From: Chitinivibrionales bacterium
GTDB taxonomy: Bacteria > Fibrobacterota > Chitinivibrionia > Chitinivibrionales > FEN-1185
Reading direction: 5' to 3'
Assembly (NCBI GenBank): GCA_035516255.1
Contig: DATJAL010000010.1
Location: 1-54,195 of the forward strand
Length of the DNA stretch: 54,195 bases
The translations under genes and the position numbers were made by a program. Under the pieces are notes generated by a model that saw nothing but the letters and a program-made list of their open reading frames with translations, was not told where the DNA came from and made no database searches. This document shows positions 51,296-54,195 of the stretch, piece after piece (the stretch's first letter is position 1; each line of letters opens with the position of its first letter).

Positions 51296-51736
51296 TTATT
51301 GCTCCTTGAGGAGCTGGGATTTGACGGATGCTGTACTTGTCACAAGTAATTTAGATGAAATTTCTGACTGTTGAAAGCCCCCCGAATAAGCATTTTGTCA
51401 ATTCATTTCCGAAGGGCAGGGTTGTGGTGCTTCGCACCCTCCATTATGTCATTTGCCCTTTCCTTGCCGGGGTTAAGCTCAATCTGAGCTGCGCCAGCTC
51501 GCTCTTCGGGCGAGGCCCTTCCATGTCTTGAATTTGATTTTTATCCGCCCAACTATATTGAAGAACCCCGCCCCAAGTGGCGGGGATTCTTCCTTGGCTA
51601 TGGAATTAGAATATTTTATAGTCGCCCGCTAACCCCGCGCCAAGTCGCGGGGAATGCGCGGGCCGTGCCATTCAACTTGTGTCAATGACCAGGCATCTCA
51701 CCCGCCAGCGGACCGGGCCGCGTGACAGACTTACTT
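51296..51736. other. gene-free gap with two related hairpins
   Basis: A 441-base gap without a credible gene. Two hairpins share the loop CCAAGT: 51560-51592 (arms GAAGAACCCCGCC and GGCGGGGATTCTTC, one bulge) and 51633-51652 (CCCCGCG/CGCGGGG). Each has the form CCCCGC-loop-GCGGGG, so they look like two copies of one palindromic unit. Confidence 0.6.
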
Positions 51737-52648
51737 CTATTTCTTTACTGCCCCGTTTTTCTTTACATACGCGATCGACGCGTATCCCACCACCCGGTCT
51801 GGCGGTCCGTACTGCGGCGCGGTGTCGTAGGAGTTGCGCGCGTCAAGAAGCACCGGCGACAACGACAACATCTTGGCGAGCCGCATCACCACGCGGATGG
51901 GCATCTTGCCGCACGCGTCGATGTCGCCCTTGTCGTCTCCGGAAAGGATGGCGTCGACGGTCTTCTTGTCTATCGCCTTGGCCTCGGGACTGCTGTGGTA
52001 ATGCGAGAGGTCGGAAGAGGCGATCACCGCGGTCGATTCGTCGATGAGGGGGAAAATCGCGTCGGCCGCCTTCTGCGGGTCTATGTCGTTGACCAGCAGC
52101 GGCACGATCTTGAACGACGAAAGCACCACCTGCAAAAACGGCACCTGAACCTCGATGCTGTGCTCGGGCTCATGGGCATTGGGGTCTTCGTACGCGAGCT
52201 TCGCCGACAAGAGCTTGTTCACACGGGCCGTGTCGACCGCCACCCGGCCGAGCGGCGTCTGGAACCAGTCCGCCCCCGCCGAAGCGATGCCCCGCACGTA
52301 AACGTGGTGGGGCGGGCCCAGTATGATCACGGTTTTTATGCTCTTGTCAAGCGCAGCGTACCCGAAACCGGCCACCGGCCCGGAAAAAATGTATCCGGCG
52401 TGCGGGGATATGAGCACTCTCGACGGCGAAGCGGGCTTTTTCGCCTTTGAGAGATAGGATTCGATGTCGCGCTTGAGCTCGGTGGGATCATCGGGGTAAA
52501 ACTGGCCCGCCACCGCGGGTTGGCGGACTTTTTCATTCTCACCCGCATCACTTTTAGGCGCCATAATCAGCACTCCTGTTATAATGAAAAGAAGTGTGAA
52601 GTATGATTCGGATAATAATCTGTTTTTAAGTGTGAGAATTTCTTTCAT
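51737..52648 (-). CDS. amrB: AmmeMemoRadiSam system protein B (MEMO1 family), exported
   Basis: 303 residues. The MEMO fold starts at about residue 43 (RQPAVAGQFYPDDP). Conserved metal-pocket motifs ISPHAGYIFSGPVAGFGY, GPPHHVYVRG and ASSDLSHYH are intact, giving the histidine set expected for a nonheme-iron-type site. Residues ~16-35 (YFTLLFIITGVLIMAP) are a signal or anchor segment. The three system genes are all minus-strand and consecutive. Confidence 0.92.
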   Translation of the reverse strand: MKEILTLKNRLLSESYFTLLFIITGVLIMAPKSDAGENEKVRQPAVAGQFYPDDPTELKRDIESYLSKAKKPASPSRVLISPHAGYIFSGPVAGFGYAALDKSIKTVIILGPPHHVYVRGIASAGADWFQTPLGRVAVDTARVNKLLSAKLAYEDPNAHEPEHSIEVQVPFLQVVLSSFKIVPLLVNDIDPQKAADAIFPLIDESTAVIASSDLSHYHSSPEAKAIDKKTVDAILSGDDKGDIDACGKMPIRVVMRLAKMLSLSPVLLDARNSYDTAPQYGPPDRVVGYASIAYVKKNGAVKK

Positions 52649-52854
52649 AGATAAGAATAAATATACTACTATTTTAATTGTGATACCCAGTTGAAAAGCT
52701 TTTCACCACTATCCTAGAAAACGCATTCCGCCATTGTCCGATCATCAGTCAACCCACTCATACTATGAGGTTAAAAATTGCAAAGTAAAGATTTGTTCAG
52801 GTTGATCTTGTGAAACGATTCCCCAGGAGATCAGATCGCTGAAAGCTCCGGGCG
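52649..52854. other. A+T-rich gap, nothing recognised
   Basis: This is a 206-base spacer between the radical-SAM gene and the MEMO gene. The MEMO gene therefore probably has its own promoter; a TATATT-like -10 lies at about 52660-52666 on the minus strand. No hairpin or gene stands out. Confidence 0.4.
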
Positions 52855-53952
52855 CTACGCCCAAATCCCCTTGATCACCGCCCCGCAATAGGAACATTTG
52901 CCGCCTTTGATGGCGTTCTTCTTTATCGTGTACCCCTCGCGCTCCACAACGGCCTTCTTGCATGAGGGACAATAGGTATTGGAGTCGATTTCCGCGACAT
53001 TACCAACGTACACGTACCTGACCCCCTCGTCGCGGGCGATCTTCTGCGCTTTTTGGAGGGAATCGGTGGGCGTGGGAAAGAGATTTTCCAGCTTGTAAAG
53101 CGGGAAAAAGCGCAGGAAATGCAGCGGCACCTCGGCGCCGAGGTTCTGCTTGTGCCAGGCGCACATCTTGCGGATCGTGTCGTAATCGTCGGTCCATGTT
53201 GGCACCACGAGGTTCGACACTTCGACCCATATCCCGAATTTAACGGCGTTGGCGATCGCGTCAAGTATAGGTCCCAGCTTCGCGGAATTCAGCTTGAGAT
53301 AGGTCTCGTTCTTGAACCCTTTCAAATCGATGGTCGCCGCGTCCATGAACTCTGAAAGCTCTTTGAGAGGAGCCTCGTTGATGTAGCCGGCAGTGACAAG
53401 GATGTTTTTAAGGCCAGCCTTTTTCGCGAGCTTCGACGTTTCCAGCACGTATTCGTACCACACGATCGGTTCCGAATAAGTGTAGGCGATCGATGAGCAT
53501 TGTTCGCGTTTCGCCTCTTCGATGACTTTTTCCGGCGGCAGATACATGTTCTCGGTGTCTTTCGGGAACTGCTGGCTTATGGTGTAATTCTGGCAGTTGA
53601 GGCAGCGCAGGTTGCAGCCCGCTATGGCCAGCGAATATGCCTTTGTGCCGGGCAGAAAATGGTACACGGGCTTTTTCTCGACCGGATCAACATGGATGGC
53701 GCAGGGGTTTGCATAGCCGTTGTTGACGAGCGTGCCCTTCACGTTCTCGCGCGTGCGGCAGAGCCCGGTTTTTCCGTCCTGAAGAATGCATTGGTGCGGG
53801 CACAGCTCGCAGGCAACGGCGTTATCCCCCATCGCACTCCAGTACAAGGCGGTCTTGCGCTGGGGTGCGGTCTTGGCAAAACATACGGAAGCACTACACA
53901 TGCCCGCGAGGCATGCGGCGGAGGATTTGAGCATTTCACGGCGGGTGATCAT
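52855..53952 (-). CDS. amrS: AmmeMemoRadiSam system radical SAM enzyme, twin-arginine N-terminus
   Basis: 365 residues. A Tat-like signal (ITRREMLKSSAACLAGM, twin Arg at residues 4-5) is followed by a cysteine-rich CELCPHQCILQDGKTGLC part. The radical-SAM cluster motif CNLRCLNC comes next, then TYSEPIVWYEY, and a C-terminal zinc ribbon (CPSCKK ... CSYCGA). It is the AMMECR1/MEMO-associated radical-SAM family. Export of a radical-SAM protein is unusual; the signal-like sequence could instead be an uncleaved or misannotated N-terminus. The substrate is unknown. Confidence 0.9.
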   Translation of the reverse strand: MITRREMLKSSAACLAGMCSASVCFAKTAPQRKTALYWSAMGDNAVACELCPHQCILQDGKTGLCRTRENVKGTLVNNGYANPCAIHVDPVEKKPVYHFLPGTKAYSLAIAGCNLRCLNCQNYTISQQFPKDTENMYLPPEKVIEEAKREQCSSIAYTYSEPIVWYEYVLETSKLAKKAGLKNILVTAGYINEAPLKELSEFMDAATIDLKGFKNETYLKLNSAKLGPILDAIANAVKFGIWVEVSNLVVPTWTDDYDTIRKMCAWHKQNLGAEVPLHFLRFFPLYKLENLFPTPTDSLQKAQKIARDEGVRYVYVGNVAEIDSNTYCPSCKKAVVEREGYTIKKNAIKGGKCSYCGAVIKGIWA

Positions 53953-54054
53953 GGTAATTTAATAGACCTCTTGTTTTGAAAAATAATTATCCCCTACCGG
54001 ATTGAATATACCGTTCTTTATTCGTTTTTGGGAGGTATGAAATTTTTATAAAAT

Positions 54055-54195
54055 TGATCTTGCCCCGAAACTGTGGACACTAATTTAAGGTGTCAAAGAT
54101 ACGTTTTCGAACTCAACCGGACTTTTATATCCCAGAGTCGAATGCAATCGCTGACGGTTATAAAAAGATTCAATATACTCGAAAATATGCTGTCT
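54055..54195 (-). mobile_element. IS3-family insertion sequence, 3' end (truncated by window edge)
   Basis: The terminal repeat at 54055-54081 starts TGATCTTGCCCCGAAACTG and ends TGGACACT, identical in its last eight bases to the repeat at 114-140. It faces the same way as the left-hand element. The end of OrfB lies inside it. The bases just outside (54050-54054) do not match those outside the left copy. Confidence 0.85.
54085..54195 (-). CDS. IS3-family transposase OrfB, C-terminal fragment
   Basis: The last 36 codons are visible: [20 protein letters not shown] then SPVEFE. This is the typical end of the IS3 integrase core, with the catalytic-domain glutamate region lying beyond the window. 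The stop TAA is at 54085-54087, just inside the terminal repeat. The start of the gene is outside the window. Confidence 0.9.
   Translation of the reverse strand, partial: RQHIFEYIESFYNRQRLHSTLGYKSPVEFENVSLTP

Noticed and set aside
1-54195. Composite transposon bounded by two IS3 copies
   Set aside because: The interior holds essential housekeeping genes, and the bases next to the two IS ends show no matching target duplication. Contig ends at repeats are the simpler explanation.

Overview
The window is bacterial chromosome from a diderm (Gram-negative-type) organism. The evidence is lipoprotein signal peptides, a Do/HtrA periplasmic protease, a RodZ-like morphogenesis protein, a SPOR lipoprotein, an AgmX/TonB-like protein and a type VI secretion (T6SS) spike. 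Coding DNA is clearly G+C-rich and the genes are densely packed. Gene content does not fix the phylum. My low-confidence guess is a Fibrobacterota/Chitinispirillia-like or other uncultured FCB-type lineage. A SelW-like gene with an in-frame UGA implies that the organism inserts selenocysteine.

Layout. Both window ends lie inside IS3-family insertion sequences in the same orientation, so these look like repeat-bounded contig ends. 214-6352: translation and housekeeping genes (pyrH, frr, an inositol-monophosphatase-family gene, a sugar nucleotidyltransferase, maf, a rodZ-like gene, a tatD-family gene, an AhpD-like gene). 6463-16033: a metallo-beta-lactamase-fold hydrolase, hisC-hisB plus an exported protein, a SPOR lipoprotein, rimO, an FmdB zinc ribbon, obg-rimI, and a pgsA-like gene. 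16500-21360: a lipoprotein, htrA and guaB, all on the minus strand. 22277-32876: an accessory island. It has a methyltransferase, a perfect CRP-type palindrome before vgrG, a discoidin-like exported protein, a decayed GxxExxY gene between inverted repeats, a PAAR protein with a transthyretin-like tail, an AT-rich insert coding for a protein with a caspase/CHAT-like His/Cys pair and an exported partner, another exported protein, a DUF1795 (Eag-chaperone family) protein and two membrane proteins. 33039-39437 (minus): mazG, a Sua5/YrdC gene, the SelW-like selenoprotein gene, then a diguanylate cyclase-aroE-aroA-aroB operon. 39552-44683: an XRE-cupin regulator, leuC-leuD, an AgmX-like protein, and an ECF sigma factor with a zinc-finger anti-sigma candidate. 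45018-48323: a GH57-like protein, a STAS-membrane protein and a membrane lytic transglycosylase in one overlapping operon. 48691-53952 (minus): a spermidine-synthase-like membrane protein and the three AmmeMemoRadiSam genes, all three with export-type N-termini.

The intergenic DNA is unusually repeat-rich. A G+C-rich mosaic repeat family (at least six copies in both orientations; two inverted pairs are identical over 41-42 bases) sits at the ends of genes and creates spurious open frames. A second family (CACAGAGA-type) occurs alone and also flanks the GxxExxY relic. Two copies of a 28-base-arm palindromic element and several hairpin pairs are also present.

The strongest leads are the selenoprotein gene, the T6SS spike island with a caspase-like candidate effector and a CRP-type site placed for class II activation, the all-exported AmmeMemoRadiSam set, the GH57-like/STAS/transglycosylase operon, and the repeat families. 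No T6SS sheath, tube or ATPase genes, tRNAs, rRNAs or CRISPR arrays were seen.
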